Assembly: GCA_021373185.1 (NCBI GenBank) | Contig: JAJFTF010000007.1 | Coordinates: 52,829 to 116,828, forward strand | DNA length: 64,000 nt | Source: Betaproteobacteria bacterium | GTDB lineage: Bacteria > Pseudomonadota > Gammaproteobacteria > Burkholderiales > Sulfuricellaceae | Direction of reading: 5' to 3' | Shown: one piece after another, positions 1 to 10,114 of the stretch | Layout of the letters: every line of letters begins with the position of its first letter | Position numbering within the stretch: position 1 is the first letter of the stretch | Program-made: the position numbers and the translations under genes | Notes under the pieces: generated by a model | The model's input: the letters and a program-made list of their open reading frames with translations, nothing else | Told to the model about the DNA's origin: nothing | Databases searched by the model: none

Positions 1-219
1 GAAAACATGGTGGAGATTGCGCTTGCGACCATGGTTTCGGCTGCAGCCCGCAAGGAGAGCCGCGGTGGACATGCCCGCGACGATTATCCGCAACGGGATG
101 ATGATAACTGGCTCAAACATTCCCTGTATTTCAGCGAGGGTCACCGCCTCGATTACAAGCCGGTGCGGCTGAAACCATTGACGGTCGAGCCGTTCAAGCC
201 GAAGGCGAGAACCTATTAG
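1..219 (+). CDS. sdhA: Succinate dehydrogenase flavoprotein subunit, C-terminal end (partial)
   Basis: Only the last 72 codons are in the window; the reading frame is open from base 1. The tail, with the Arg-rich stretch followed by DDNWLKHSLYF and ending in VEPFKPKARTY, matches the C-terminal domain of SdhA/FrdA flavoproteins, where the KH(S/T)L motif is usual. SdhA carries covalent FAD and oxidises succinate to fumarate on the cytoplasmic face of complex II. The sdhB start follows after 9 nt, so the genes are co-transcribed. Identification rests on this short tail plus the sdhB/sdhE context. Confidence 0.9.
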   Translation, partial: ENMVEIALATMVSAAARKESRGGHARDDYPQRDDDNWLKHSLYFSEGHRLDYKPVRLKPLTVEPFKPKARTY

Positions 220-228
220 GAGTCGGCC

Positions 229-924
229 ATGCGTTTTTCGATTTACCGCTACAACCCGGAAACCGACGCCAGTCCTCATATGCAGGATTATGAACTGGAT
301 ATCGATGCCGGCGACATGATGCTGCTCGATGCCATCCTGCTTCTCAAGGCGCAGGATGAAAGCCTGAGCGTGCGTCGTTCCTGCCGTGAAGGGGTGTGCG
401 GCTCGGACGCGATGAACATCAACGGGCGCAATGGACTGGCCTGTATCACGCCGTTGTCCGAACTCGCGCAGCCGATTGAACTGCGCCCCTTGCCCGGCAT
501 GCCGGTGATCCGCGATCTGGTTGTGGATTTGAGCCAGTTTTATAAGCAATACCGCTCGATCAAACCTTATTTGGTCAACAATGAGCCGGAACCGGAAATA
601 GAGCGCCTGCAGTCGCCAGAGGATCGCAAGGAGCTGGATGGATTGTACGAATGCATCCTGTGCGCCTGCTGTTCCACGTCTTGTCCGTCATTCTGGTGGA
701 ATCCGGATAAATTCGTCGGGCCGGCCGGATTGTTGCAAGCTTATCGGTTTATCGCCGATACCCGTGACCAAGTCACCGCCGAACGGCTCGATAACCTGGA
801 AGACCCATACCGATTGTTCCGATGTCACAGCATCATGAATTGCGTAGACGTCTGCCCGAAGGGACTGAACCCGACCAGCGCGATTGGCAAGATCAAGGAA
901 ATGTTGGTGAAGCGCACCATATGA
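229..924 (+). CDS. sdhB: Succinate dehydrogenase iron-sulfur subunit
   Basis: 231 residues, normal length for SdhB. It passes electrons from FAD to quinone through three clusters, and all ligands are visible: the [2Fe-2S] set C52, C57, D60 and C72 (CREGVCGSD), the [4Fe-4S] motif CILCACC around residues 142-152, and the [3Fe-4S]/[4Fe-4S] ligands C199, C205, C209 (CHSIMNCVDVC). An AGGAG ribosome site overlapping the sdhA stop precedes the ATG. The stop codon overlaps the sdhE start (ATGA), indicating translational coupling. The membrane anchors sdhC/sdhD would lie upstream, outside the window. Confidence 0.97.
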   Translation: MRFSIYRYNPETDASPHMQDYELDIDAGDMMLLDAILLLKAQDESLSVRRSCREGVCGSDAMNINGRNGLACITPLSELAQPIELRPLPGMPVIRDLVVDLSQFYKQYRSIKPYLVNNEPEPEIERLQSPEDRKELDGLYECILCACCSTSCPSFWWNPDKFVGPAGLLQAYRFIADTRDQVTAERLDNLEDPYRLFRCHSIMNCVDVCPKGLNPTSAIGKIKEMLVKRTI

Positions 925-1151
925 ACAATCGTATCCTGTGGGATTGCCGGCGCGGCATGCTGGAACTCGACATTGTTCTTGCGCGATTTATGGAACAGCG
1001 TTTTGACGGACTCACCGCCCAGGAAATTGAAGCATTCGGGAGATTGTTGGCTTGTTCCGACCCCGATTTATGGGCGCTGATTCAAGGAAGCAAGAGCCGT
1101 GAAAATGATCATGAAATGGCACAGATGATTAACTTGCTGCGCCAATGTTGA
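921..1151 (+). CDS. sdhE: Succinate dehydrogenase assembly factor 2 (FAD assembly factor)
   Basis: 76 residues when started at the ATG that overlaps the sdhB stop by 4 nt. A longer in-frame extension to 822 lies inside sdhB and is not credible. The hallmark RGMLELD (RGxxE motif, residues 11-15) is present, as needed to promote covalent flavinylation of SdhA. The family is 75-95 residues. Position directly after sdhB and before gltA is common in betaproteobacteria. Formerly called YgfY/CptB. Confidence 0.93.
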   Translation: MNNRILWDCRRGMLELDIVLARFMEQRFDGLTAQEIEAFGRLLACSDPDLWALIQGSKSRENDHEMAQMINLLRQC

Positions 1152-1171
1152 ACCAATCAGGAGAATGAGCC

Positions 1172-2464
1172 ATGAGCGAACGTAAGGCATATCTAAAAAT
1201 AGACGGTAGCCCGGAAATCGAGCTGCCCGTTCTTTCCGGCACCCTCGGCCCGGACGTGATTGACATTCGCGATCTGGGCAAGCACGGCTTCTTTACTTAC
1301 GACCCGGGATATCTTTCCACCGCCAGTTGCAGCTCGAAAATCACCTTTATCGACGGCGACAAGGGCTTGCTGCTTTATCGCGGCTACCCGATCGAACAAT
1401 TGGCAGAAAACGCCGACTTCATGGAAGTGTGCTATCTGCTGTTTTACGGTGAATTGCCGACCGCTGAGGAAAAGCAGAAGTTCACCAAAGTCATTCGCGA
1501 ACACACCATGTTTCACGATCAGATCAGCAATTTTTTCCGCGGTTTCCGGCGCGATGCGCACCCGATGGCGGTAATGGTCGGGGTGGTGGGGGCGCTGTCG
1601 GCCTTTTACCATGATTCCACCGACGTTTCGGAATTCCGGCACCGTGAAATTTCGGCTCACCGCTTGATTGCCAAAGTGCCCACGATTGCCGCCTGGAGTT
1701 ACAAATACAGCACCGGCCAGCCCTTCATCTATCCGAAGAACAAGCTGTGCTATTCGGCAAATTTCCTGCACATGATGTTTGCCACGCCGTGCGAAGAATA
1801 CGAGCCTAACCCGGTGATGGTCAAGGCACTGGACCGCATCCTGATCCTTCATGCCGATCACGAGCAGAATGCATCCACTTCCACGGTGCGCTTGGCCGGG
1901 TCAAGCGGCGCGAACCCCTTTGCCTGCATCGCTGCCGGCATCGCTTCCCTGTGGGGGCCGGCGCACGGCGGCGCCAACGAGGCGGTGCTAAACATGCTGG
2001 AGGAGATTAACGATGTTTCGCAGATCCCGAAATTTATCGAGCGCGCCAAGGACAAAACCAATCCTTTCCGCTTGATGGGCTTTGGCCACCGGGTGTACAA
2101 GAATTTCGACCCGCGCGCCCAACTGATGCGCCAAACCTGCCACGAAGTGCTGAACGAGCTGGGTTGCCACGATGACCGGTTGTTCCAGATTGCGCTTGAA
2201 CTGGAGCGCATCGCGCTGGAAGACCCCTATTTCATCGAGAAGAAACTGTATCCCAACGTGGATTTCTACTCGGGCATCATCCTGCGCGCCATGGGCATCC
2301 CGAACAACATGTTTACGGCCATCTTCGCACTGGCACGCACTGTCGGCTGGGTTTCCCAGTGGAATGAAATGATCTCCGATCCCGAGCAAAAGATCGGGCG
2401 ACCGCGCCAACTGTTTCTTGGGTCTGATAAGAGAGATTTAGTGCCGATTTCGCAGCGCAAGTAG
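1172..2464 (+). CDS. gltA: Citrate synthase (type II, hexameric class)
   Basis: 430 residues, the size of Gram-negative type II citrate synthases. It condenses acetyl-CoA with oxaloacetate. The catalytic histidines lie in [12 protein letters not shown] and [14 protein letters not shown], and the aspartate in the [15 protein letters not shown] region. The N-terminal small domain beginning [16 protein letters not shown] is typical of the NADH-inhibited type. A GGAG ribosome site stands 9 nt before the ATG. It is the fourth gene of a plus-strand TCA operon. Confidence 0.97.
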   Translation: MSERKAYLKIDGSPEIELPVLSGTLGPDVIDIRDLGKHGFFTYDPGYLSTASCSSKITFIDGDKGLLLYRGYPIEQLAENADFMEVCYLLFYGELPTAEEKQKFTKVIREHTMFHDQISNFFRGFRRDAHPMAVMVGVVGALSAFYHDSTDVSEFRHREISAHRLIAKVPTIAAWSYKYSTGQPFIYPKNKLCYSANFLHMMFATPCEEYEPNPVMVKALDRILILHADHEQNASTSTVRLAGSSGANPFACIAAGIASLWGPAHGGANEAVLNMLEEINDVSQIPKFIERAKDKTNPFRLMGFGHRVYKNFDPRAQLMRQTCHEVLNELGCHDDRLFQIALELERIALEDPYFIEKKLYPNVDFYSGIILRAMGIPNNMFTAIFALARTVGWVSQWNEMISDPEQKIGRPRQLFLGSDKRDLVPISQRK

Positions 2465-2469
2465 CTTTT

Positions 2470-2488
2470 CCAGGAGACCGCATCCTGG
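2470..2488. other. Small stem-loop between gltA and sucA
   Basis: CCAGGA (2470-2475) and TCCTGG (2483-2488) form a 6-bp stem with a 7-nt loop, just after the gltA stop. No T-run follows, so it is not a clear intrinsic terminator. It may be an attenuator or an mRNA end-protecting hairpin between the two cistrons. Confidence 0.3.
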
Positions 2489-2516
2489 AACGCTCTGCAA
2501 TCTAATGGAGGGAATC

Positions 2517-5348
2517 ATGGGCGTAATGGATGAGATGTTGGGGAATTCGTTCATCTACGACGGCAATGCACCGTTCGTCGAGGAGTTGTACGAGCTTTAC
2601 CTGAATGATCCCGCCCTGGTCAGTGAGGAATGGCGGTGTTATTTCGACTTGCTGCAACAAGCGCCGGGAAACGCCGTCAAGGATGTCCCCCATTCTGCCA
2701 TCCTGCAGTCTTTTGCCGAGCGTGCGAAACAACCCTGCACTCCGGTGCCGGCATCTGATGTCGAGGCGTTGGTAAACAAGCAGATTTCGGTTCTCCAACT
2801 TATCAATGCTTATCGTTTTCGTGGCGTGCGGCAAGCCACTGTCGATCCGCTCAAACGTCAGCAGCAACCGGAAGTGCCGGAATTGAACCCGGAATTTTAC
2901 GGCCTGACCGATGCCGATCTTTCTCACATATTCAAATCCGGTTCCCTGATCGCGCCCGAGCAATCCACGCTGCATGACATCCTGCGCATACTCAGGGAAA
3001 CCTATTGCGGCAATATCGGCACGGAATACATGCACATTGCCGATACCACGCAGAAGCGCTGGATACAGGAACGGCTGGAAACGAACCGCGCACACCCGCA
3101 ATTTACCCCCGACGGCAAGCGCCACATACTGGAACAGCTTAGCGCCGCCGAAACCCTGGAAAAATACCTGCATACCCGCTATGTCGGACAAAAGCGCTTC
3201 TCGCTGGAAGGCGGTGAAAGCCTGATTCCCTTGCTGGATCACCTGATCCAGCGATCCGGCAGTCAGGGCGTGAAGGAGATCGTGATCGGCATGGCTCATC
3301 GCGGACGCCTCAATGTGCTGGTCAACACCATCGGCAAATTGCCGAGCGACCTGTTCCTGGAGTTTGAGGGAAAACATGCTGCGAACAGCAAACTTGCCTC
3401 CGGCGACGTCAAATATCATCAAGGATTCTCCACCGACGTTGCTACGCCGGGAGGCCCGATGCACCTGACCCTGGCGTTCAATCCGTCACACCTGGAAATC
3501 GTCAACCCGGTAGTGGAAGGGTCGGTGCGTGCGCGTCAGCAACGCCGTCACGACCTAGCGGGCAACCAGGTCATTCCGGTGCTGATCCATGGCGATGCCG
3601 CTTTTTCCGGCCAGGGCGTGGTAATGGAGACGCTCAACCTGTCGCAAACGCGCGGCTACGGCACAGGCGGTACGGTGCATATCGTCATCAACAACCAGAT
3701 CGGATTTACCACCTCGGATCCGCGCGATACCCGCTCAACCCTGTATTGCACCGATGTGGCAAAAATGGTGGGTGCGCCGATTTTTCATGTCAATGGCGAC
3801 GATCCGGAAGCGGTACTGCTGGTTACGGAAATAGCGCTGGATTACCGCATGGCTTTCCACAAGGATGTGGTGGTCGACCTTGTCTGTTTTCGCAAACTGG
3901 GCCACAACGAGCAGGATGAACCGCTGGTCACGCAACCGCTGATGTACAAAAAAATCGCACAGCACCCGGGGACACGCAAACTTTATGCTGACAGGTTGGT
4001 AGCCGAACGCGTGCTTGAATCGCATGACCCGGAGGAGATGGTCGCTGCCTACCGCCGCGACCTCGATGCCGGTGTTTCCATAACCAGAACGGTGTTGAGC
4101 AGCTTCAAAAGATCCTTTGCCACCGACTGGTCGCCATTTGTTAACGGCAAGTGGAACGATCCGGCCAATACCGCAGTGCCAATGGTCGATTTGCAACGCT
4201 TGTCGGGTGTGTTGACCTCGTTTCCGGCGGATTTCAAACTTCATTCCCGTGTCGAGAAGATCATTGCCGACCGGCGGCAAATGGGCGAAGGCCGATTGCC
4301 GCTCGACTGGGGCATGGCGGAAAACCTTGCTTATGCCAGTTTGCTTGAAAACGGTTTTGCGGTGCGGCTTTCCGGTCAGGATAGCGGGCGCGGCACCTTC
4401 TTTCACCGCCATGCCGTGCTGCATGACCAGAACCGGGAGAAATGGGATGCCGGTATCCATATCCCGTTACAAAATATTTCAGCGAAGCAGCCCCATTTTC
4501 TGGTCATCGACTCGGTGTTGTCGGAGGAGGCCGTACTCGGTTTCGAATATGGCTATTCTTCCGCTGAGCCGAACGAACTGGTAATTTGGGAAGCGCAGTT
4601 TGGCGATTTCGCCAACGGTGCTCAAGTGGCGATCGACCAGTTTATCAGCGCCGGCGAGGCCAAGTGGGGTCGATTGTGCGGCTTGGTGATGCTGTTGCCG
4701 CATGGCTACGAAGGGCAGGGGCCGGAGCATTCGTCCGCACGTCTGGAGCGCTATCTTCAGTTATGCGCGGAAGAAAATATACAGGTGTGCGTTCCCTCCA
4801 CGCCGGCACAGATATTCCATCTGCTGCGCCGCCAGATGGTGCGCGCCTACCGTAAACCGCTGATCGTGATGACTCCCAAGAGCCTTCTGCGCCACAAGGA
4901 TGCCGTGTCACTACTGGAAAATCTGGCTAGTGGTCAATTTTATCCAGTGATCGGCGAAGTGGATGCTGTCGACCCGGATCAAGTTACCCGTGTAGTGGCA
5001 TGCAGCGGCAAGGTTTATTATGATTTGCTGGCAGCGCGGCGCGAAGGAAAGCTCAATCATGCCGTTATCGTCCGCATCGAGCAGTTGTACCCCTTTCCGG
5101 CGGCGGAATTCACCGCCGAACTGAAGCGTTACAAGAAAGCCAGGGAACTGGTATGGGCGCAGGAAGAGCCGATGAATCAGGGGGCTTGGTATCAGACGCA
5201 ACACCATCTGCGCGAATGTTTATCGGCCCGGCAGCAACTCGTTTACGCCGGTCGCCCTGCCTCGGCATCGCCTGCGGTGGGCTATATGGCAAAACACCAG
5301 GAACAACAAAGAGCTTTGGTTGAAGCGGCTCTGCATTCAAATAAATAA
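2517..5348 (+). CDS. sucA: 2-oxoglutarate dehydrogenase E1 component
   Basis: 943 residues from the ATG at 2517. An upstream ATG at 2505 overlaps the GGAGGG ribosome site that serves 2517, so 2517 is preferred. This thiamine-diphosphate enzyme decarboxylates 2-oxoglutarate and succinylates the E2 lipoyl arm. The N-terminal E1o segment (SFIYDGNAPFVEELYELYL), the ThDP region with HGDAAFSGQG and NNQIGFTTSDPRD, and the transketolase pyrimidine and C-terminal domains are all present, and the length fits the homodimeric family. sucB and lpd follow, giving the whole complex in one operon. Confidence 0.97.
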   Translation: MGVMDEMLGNSFIYDGNAPFVEELYELYLNDPALVSEEWRCYFDLLQQAPGNAVKDVPHSAILQSFAERAKQPCTPVPASDVEALVNKQISVLQLINAYRFRGVRQATVDPLKRQQQPEVPELNPEFYGLTDADLSHIFKSGSLIAPEQSTLHDILRILRETYCGNIGTEYMHIADTTQKRWIQERLETNRAHPQFTPDGKRHILEQLSAAETLEKYLHTRYVGQKRFSLEGGESLIPLLDHLIQRSGSQGVKEIVIGMAHRGRLNVLVNTIGKLPSDLFLEFEGKHAANSKLASGDVKYHQGFSTDVATPGGPMHLTLAFNPSHLEIVNPVVEGSVRARQQRRHDLAGNQVIPVLIHGDAAFSGQGVVMETLNLSQTRGYGTGGTVHIVINNQIGFTTSDPRDTRSTLYCTDVAKMVGAPIFHVNGDDPEAVLLVTEIALDYRMAFHKDVVVDLVCFRKLGHNEQDEPLVTQPLMYKKIAQHPGTRKLYADRLVAERVLESHDPEEMVAAYRRDLDAGVSITRTVLSSFKRSFATDWSPFVNGKWNDPANTAVPMVDLQRLSGVLTSFPADFKLHSRVEKIIADRRQMGEGRLPLDWGMAENLAYASLLENGFAVRLSGQDSGRGTFFHRHAVLHDQNREKWDAGIHIPLQNISAKQPHFLVIDSVLSEEAVLGFEYGYSSAEPNELVIWEAQFGDFANGAQVAIDQFISAGEAKWGRLCGLVMLLPHGYEGQGPEHSSARLERYLQLCAEENIQVCVPSTPAQIFHLLRRQMVRAYRKPLIVMTPKSLLRHKDAVSLLENLASGQFYPVIGEVDAVDPDQVTRVVACSGKVYYDLLAARREGKLNHAVIVRIEQLYPFPAAEFTAELKRYKKARELVWAQEEPMNQGAWYQTQHHLRECLSARQQLVYAGRPASASPAVGYMAKHQEQQRALVEAALHSNK

Positions 5349-5381
5349 GCATTTTCATCTGCAATATCGGAGGGTTCCAAG

Positions 5382-6578
5382 ATGATAGTCGAAGTCAAAA
5401 TCCCGGTTTTATCCGAATCCGTCTCGGAGGCCACTCTTCTGAAATGGCAAAAAAAAGTGGGCGATGTCGTGGCACGCGATGAGAACCTGATCGATGTCGA
5501 AACCGACAAGGTGGTGCTGGAACTGCCCGCACCTCAGGCAGGCGTGCTGACGAAAATCATCAAGGACGACGGCCAATCCGTGACCAGCGACGAAGTGATC
5601 GCGTTGATAGACACCGAAGGTAAGGAAGCGACCGGTAAAACAGCTTCGATGGCGATCTCAGCCGCAGAAAAAAATATTGCAGCCGGTTCCGAAGGTGCAG
5701 CGCTTAGTCCTGCAGTGCGCAAACTGGTTGCCGAGCATCATCTCAATCCCGCGGAAATCAAAGGGAGCGGCCTGAATGGGCGCATCACCAAAGAGGATGT
5801 GCTGGCCCATCTTGAAAAGCCGGCAGCAATTCCGGCGGCGGTGATGGCCGCGCCACCGGCACAATCCATGCAAGGCTCCCGCCCTGAGCAGCGCGTGCCG
5901 ATGACTCGCTTGCGCGTTCGCGTTGCCGAGCGTCTGGTGCAAGCCCAGCAAACTGCCGCCATCCTGACCACTTTCAACGAAGCCAATATGCAGCCGGTGA
6001 TGGATATCCGCACCCGCTACAAGGACAAGTTCGAGAAGGAACATGGCGTCAAGCTGGGTTTCATGTCATTTTTTGTCAAAGCGGCTGTGGCGGCACTGAG
6101 GAAATATCCGATCGTCAACGCTTCCATCGATGGCGGCGATATCATCTATCATGGCTATTACGATATCGGTATTGCGGTAAGCAGTCCGCGCGGTCTGGTG
6201 GTGCCGATCCTGCGCGACGCGGATCAACTTTCCATTGCCGAGATCGAGAAGAAAATCGTTGATTTCGGTACCCGGGCAAAAGACGGCAAGCTGACCATTG
6301 AAGAGCTCACCGGCGGCACTTTCAGCATTTCCAATGGCGGTGTATTCGGCTCGATGATGTCTACACCGATCCTGAACCCGCCCCAGTCGGCCATACTCGG
6401 CATGCACAAGAGCATTGAGCGGCCAGTGGCCGAGAACGGGCAAGTCGTCATCCGCCCCATGATGTATCTGGCGCTTTCCTACGACCATCGCATTATCGAT
6501 GGGCGGGACGCGGTACTGTCGCTGGTAGCAATGAAAGAGGCGCTGGAAGATCCAGCACGGTTGTTGCTGCAAATCTGA
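5382..6578 (+). CDS. sucB: Dihydrolipoamide succinyltransferase (2-oxoglutarate dehydrogenase E2)
   Basis: 398 residues. Order of parts: one lipoyl domain (residues 1-80; modified Lys in [10 protein letters not shown]), a flexible linker, the E3/E1-binding domain ([15 protein letters not shown], about 105-140), an Ala/Pro linker, then the acyltransferase core ending with the catalytic motif [13 protein letters not shown] single lipoyl domain and this core fit SucB rather than AceF. GGAGGG precedes the ATG. It sits 33 nt after sucA and 16 nt before lpd. Confidence 0.97.
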   Translation: MIVEVKIPVLSESVSEATLLKWQKKVGDVVARDENLIDVETDKVVLELPAPQAGVLTKIIKDDGQSVTSDEVIALIDTEGKEATGKTASMAISAAEKNIAAGSEGAALSPAVRKLVAEHHLNPAEIKGSGLNGRITKEDVLAHLEKPAAIPAAVMAAPPAQSMQGSRPEQRVPMTRLRVRVAERLVQAQQTAAILTTFNEANMQPVMDIRTRYKDKFEKEHGVKLGFMSFFVKAAVAALRKYPIVNASIDGGDIIYHGYYDIGIAVSSPRGLVVPILRDADQLSIAEIEKKIVDFGTRAKDGKLTIEELTGGTFSISNGGVFGSMMSTPILNPPQSAILGMHKSIERPVAENGQVVIRPMMYLALSYDHRIIDGRDAVLSLVAMKEALEDPARLLLQI

Positions 6579-6594
6579 GTCGAAGGAGAAAATC

Positions 6595-8022
6595 ATGCCG
6601 GAAACTTTTGATGTCGCGGTGATCGGTGCGGGGCCGGCTGGCTATGTTGCCGCGATCCGCTGCGCCCAGCTCGGGCTTCATGTGGTGTGCATCGACGATT
6701 GGAAAGACGATGCCGGCAAGCCGCGCCTTGGCGGCACTTGCCTGAATGTTGGCTGCATTCCGTCCAAGGTGTTGCTCGAATCCTCGGAAAATTATGAGCG
6801 CATTCAGCAAAATTTCCCCGCTCATGGCATCACGGTGCAAGGCTTGCATCTCGACATCGCCACCATGCTGGCGCGCAAGGAAAAAATCTCTAACACCCTG
6901 ACCGATGGCATCGCCGTATTGCTCAGAAAGAATAAGGTAACCCTGATTCATGGTCGGGCCGCGCTGGCTGGCGGTGGCGCGCCATGGATGGTAGCGGTGG
7001 TGCGTGACGGAGCCGATGCACAGGAAATAGAGGCCGTACATGTGATCGTCGCCACAGGCTCCATTCCGCGCCAGTTGCCGCAAATTCCGGTGGATCATGA
7101 CCGGGTGGTGGACAATGTCGGCGCGCTTAATTTCAAGGAAGTGCCGAAACGGCTTGGCATCATCGGAGCCGGGGTCATCGGCATGGAGCTGGGCAGCGTT
7201 TGGCGGCGCCTTGGGTCGAACGTAACGCTGTTCCAGGCTCATGATACCTTCCTACCCAGCGTGGATGAGCAAATTGCTGCGAATGCTTTGCGTATCTTCA
7301 GCCGCCAAGGTTTGACATTTAAGCGTGGTGTCAAATTCGTGTCGATCAAGGTAAGCAAGAAAAATGTTGCAATCGAGTTCGAGGACAAGGATGGTATCAG
7401 CACGCAGCAATTCGACAAGCTGATCATCGCGATCGGCAGGGTTCCCAATACTGCCGGCTTGAATGCCGGCAAAGTCGGGCTCAAGCTGGACGGGAACGGC
7501 TATATCGATGTCGATGCGCATTGTCGCACCAGCCTGCCGAATATTTACGCCATCGGCGATGTGGTACGCGGACCGATGCTGGCGCACAAGGGTTCGGAAG
7601 AAGGCGTGGCGGTGGCAGAGTTGATTGCAGGGCAGGCCAGTCATGTCAATTATGAAACCATTCCGTGGGTAATTTATACTTCACCGGAAATCGCCTGGGT
7701 GGGGCAGACCGAGCAGGCGTTGAAGGTTGCCGGAGTGGATTACCGCAAGGGCACTTTTCCGTTTAGCGCCAACGGTCGCGCCCATGCCTTGCAGGAAACC
7801 GCCGGAATGGTCAAGGTTCTGGCTGACGCCAAGACTGATCGCATCCTCGGCGTCCATATCATCGGGCCATTTGCTTCTGAGTTGATTCAGGAAGCCGTGG
7901 TGGCGATGGAGTTTTCTGCCAGCAGCGAAGACATCGCACGCATCGTCCATGCTCACCCGTCACTGTCCGAATCATTCCATGAGGCGGCGCTGGGTGTGTC
8001 CAATCGGGCAATTCATATTTGA
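6595..8022 (+). CDS. lpdA: Dihydrolipoyl dehydrogenase (E3)
   Basis: 475 residues. It re-oxidises dihydrolipoamide using FAD and NAD+. It has an N-terminal FAD-binding GAGPAGYVAA, the redox-active disulfide in GGTCLNVGCIPSK, a central NAD-binding GAGVIGMELG, and the C-terminal dimerisation domain with catalytic His in HAHPSLSE. AAGGAG precedes the ATG. It is the last gene of the TCA operon; a promoter-like sequence for the next gene follows. Confidence 0.97.
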   Translation: MPETFDVAVIGAGPAGYVAAIRCAQLGLHVVCIDDWKDDAGKPRLGGTCLNVGCIPSKVLLESSENYERIQQNFPAHGITVQGLHLDIATMLARKEKISNTLTDGIAVLLRKNKVTLIHGRAALAGGGAPWMVAVVRDGADAQEIEAVHVIVATGSIPRQLPQIPVDHDRVVDNVGALNFKEVPKRLGIIGAGVIGMELGSVWRRLGSNVTLFQAHDTFLPSVDEQIAANALRIFSRQGLTFKRGVKFVSIKVSKKNVAIEFEDKDGISTQQFDKLIIAIGRVPNTAGLNAGKVGLKLDGNGYIDVDAHCRTSLPNIYAIGDVVRGPMLAHKGSEEGVAVAELIAGQASHVNYETIPWVIYTSPEIAWVGQTEQALKVAGVDYRKGTFPFSANGRAHALQETAGMVKVLADAKTDRILGVHIIGPFASELIQEAVVAMEFSASSEDIARIVHAHPSLSESFHEAALGVSNRAIHI

Positions 8023-8073
8023 CAGAAGTAATGCCGAGGGCTCGAGGCCACGCCATTCCCGATGGTGAGATCG

Positions 8074-8102
8074 TTGTCCTATCCCCGGATTTTTGCTATA
8101 AG
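8074..8102 (+). promoter_or_regulatory. Putative sigma-70 promoter before the HDOD/GGDEF gene
   Basis: TTGTCC (8074-8079) and TATAAG (8097-8102) are separated by 17 bp in the 149-bp gap between lpd and the next gene. This suggests the signalling gene is transcribed independently of the TCA operon. Sequence match only. Confidence 0.5.
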
Positions 8103-8171
8103 ATTAGCCATGTTGTCCATCCAGATAGTGATCTGGCGTAGGCGGACGAGGTTGATATAGTCAAAAAGCGC

Positions 8172-10100
8172 ATGGAAATCATTGATCAAAATAGATTCGA
8201 CGAACTGAAAGCATCCGGGCAACTTCCATCGCCGCAAGGTGTTGCGCTTGCCATACTCAAGTTGATGCAGCAGGATGAGGTGACGTTGCAAGAAATCGCG
8301 CACGTCATACAAACCGATCCCGCATTGACCGGGCGCCTGATCAAATTTGCCAATTCAGCTCATTCCGGTACGCGCCGCCCCATTGTTTCGATTTCCGAAG
8401 CGGTGATGTTTATTGGCCTGCCTATGGTGCGTCAATTGGTGCTGGGGCTTTCGGTTTTGTCCGGTTCTCGTATCGGAAAATGCAAGGCTTTCGATTACGA
8501 TGAATTCTGGTCGCGTTCACTAGCGACAGCGATTGCAAATCAGGCACTGAGCGCACGAGCCAAAACCGCCGCCGAGGAAACCTTTACCTGCGGTCTGCTG
8601 AGCAATATCGGCAGCCTGGCGATGGCCACCCTGTTTCCCGATAAATATGCTGAAGTTTTGGCAGCAGCAGCCGGGAAAACAGCCGATGAATTAATCGGCC
8701 TGGAGCAGGCGGAATTTGCCTGCGACCACAATGAAATGACAGTTGCCCTGCTCAAGGAGTGGGGGTTCCCGGAGATTTTCCTGGGAATCGTGCTCCACCA
8801 TGAAAACCCCGACAAGGGCGATTTTCAGGAGGGTGATCGCACCTATACCCTGGTGCATGCGTTACGTCTCTCAGCCTTTCTCGCCAAGGTATGCCTGGCG
8901 GATGAAAATTCGCGACGCCTGTTGCTGCCCCGGTTGTATGTGCTTGGCGCCCGCCTGGGCATTGATTCTGAAGACTTGATGACCTTGAGCGACCGTGTTG
9001 TTACAGAATGGCAGGAGTGGGGACGGTTGCTTGATGTGCCTACACGGGATCTTCCTCCTTTCGCCGAAATGGCCGCATCCTTCCCCGTAGCCCCTGATGT
9101 CGACCATTGCGACACGCAGGCGCAAACGGCAAAGCCCGATTTGCCGATGCGGATTCTGGTGGTGGATGACGACAAGGCGGTTTCCCTGTATTTGAAAAAA
9201 ATCCTGACAGATGGTGGGCACACCGTGACCACTGCCTCAAATGGTAGGGAAGCAATGGGCAAAGTGCTTGAGAGCAACCCGCAAATCATTATCAGTGATT
9301 GGGTTATGCCGGAAATAGACGGGCTCGCGCTTTGCAAATTCGTGCGTTCGACTGCAGAAGGGAGAAAAATTTACTTTCTGATCCTGACCTCGCTGGAAAA
9401 TGAAGACAGCCTGGTTGAGGCCTTTGAAGCCGGAGCAGATGACTATGTGGTCAAGCCTCTTAATCCAAAGGTGCTGGTGGCACGATTAAGGGCTGGGCAA
9501 AGAATGGTTCATTTGCAGGATGTGCTGACTCAGGAACGTGAAGAAATGCGAGGCGTTGCGTCAGAACTGGCGGTGGCCAACAGGCGTTTTCAGCGCTTGG
9601 CACTGACGGACTCGTTGACGTTGTTGCCTAACCGGCGCTTTGGCATGGATCGCATGGAACAGGAATGGGCCGCTGCGGAAAGAAATGGCAGGCCGCTCAC
9701 TTTTATGCTGCTCGACCTCGATCATTTCAAGCAGGTTAATGACAATCATGGCCACGATGTGGGCGACCATGCCTTGCAGCAAGCCGCAAAAATTTTGAAA
9801 GGGTGTTCACGCACTCAGGATTTGGTCGCTCGTGTTGGCGGCGAGGAATTCCTGATAATTTGTCCCGACACCAACATTAACGCCGCTGTCCAGCATGCCG
9901 AGCGAATCCGGAAAACTTTTGAAGCGACAATGCTCAAAGCTGGAGAGGTGGTCTGCAAGCTTACTGCGAGTGTCGGAGTGGCCGAGAAAATCGCCACCAC
10001 CGCCACTTTTACTGAGTTACTAAAAGTCGCCGACCAAGCGCTTTACCTGGCAAAGAAGAATGGCCGAAACAGGGTTGTGGCGGCAGGTCAGAAAAAGTGA
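8172..10100 (+). CDS. HDOD - response receiver - GGDEF diguanylate cyclase
   Basis: 642 residues, three domains. Residues 15-220 are an HDOD domain (degenerate HD superfamily; LPSPQGVALAILKLMQ, GLPMVRQLVLGLSVL). Residues about 325-445 are a receiver domain with acidic pocket DDDK and phospho-acceptor Asp376 (ISDWVMPE). Residues about 480-640 are GGDEF with active-site GGEEF (556-560) and a preceding RxxD inhibitory site (RTQD). It is therefore probably an active, product-inhibited diguanylate cyclase controlled by phosphorylation. No partner kinase is adjacent. The ribosome site is weak. Physiological output unknown. Confidence 0.85.
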   Translation: MEIIDQNRFDELKASGQLPSPQGVALAILKLMQQDEVTLQEIAHVIQTDPALTGRLIKFANSAHSGTRRPIVSISEAVMFIGLPMVRQLVLGLSVLSGSRIGKCKAFDYDEFWSRSLATAIANQALSARAKTAAEETFTCGLLSNIGSLAMATLFPDKYAEVLAAAAGKTADELIGLEQAEFACDHNEMTVALLKEWGFPEIFLGIVLHHENPDKGDFQEGDRTYTLVHALRLSAFLAKVCLADENSRRLLLPRLYVLGARLGIDSEDLMTLSDRVVTEWQEWGRLLDVPTRDLPPFAEMAASFPVAPDVDHCDTQAQTAKPDLPMRILVVDDDKAVSLYLKKILTDGGHTVTTASNGREAMGKVLESNPQIIISDWVMPEIDGLALCKFVRSTAEGRKIYFLILTSLENEDSLVEAFEAGADDYVVKPLNPKVLVARLRAGQRMVHLQDVLTQEREEMRGVASELAVANRRFQRLALTDSLTLLPNRRFGMDRMEQEWAAAERNGRPLTFMLLDLDHFKQVNDNHGHDVGDHALQQAAKILKGCSRTQDLVARVGGEEFLIICPDTNINAAVQHAERIRKTFEATMLKAGEVVCKLTASVGVAEKIATTATFTELLKVADQALYLAKKNGRNRVVAAGQKK

Positions 10101-10114
10101 TTGAATCTATTTAC

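Noticed and set aside
2502..3464. 320-codon minus-strand frame opposite sucA
   Set aside because: Antisense shadow; sucA is fully conserved over this stretch.
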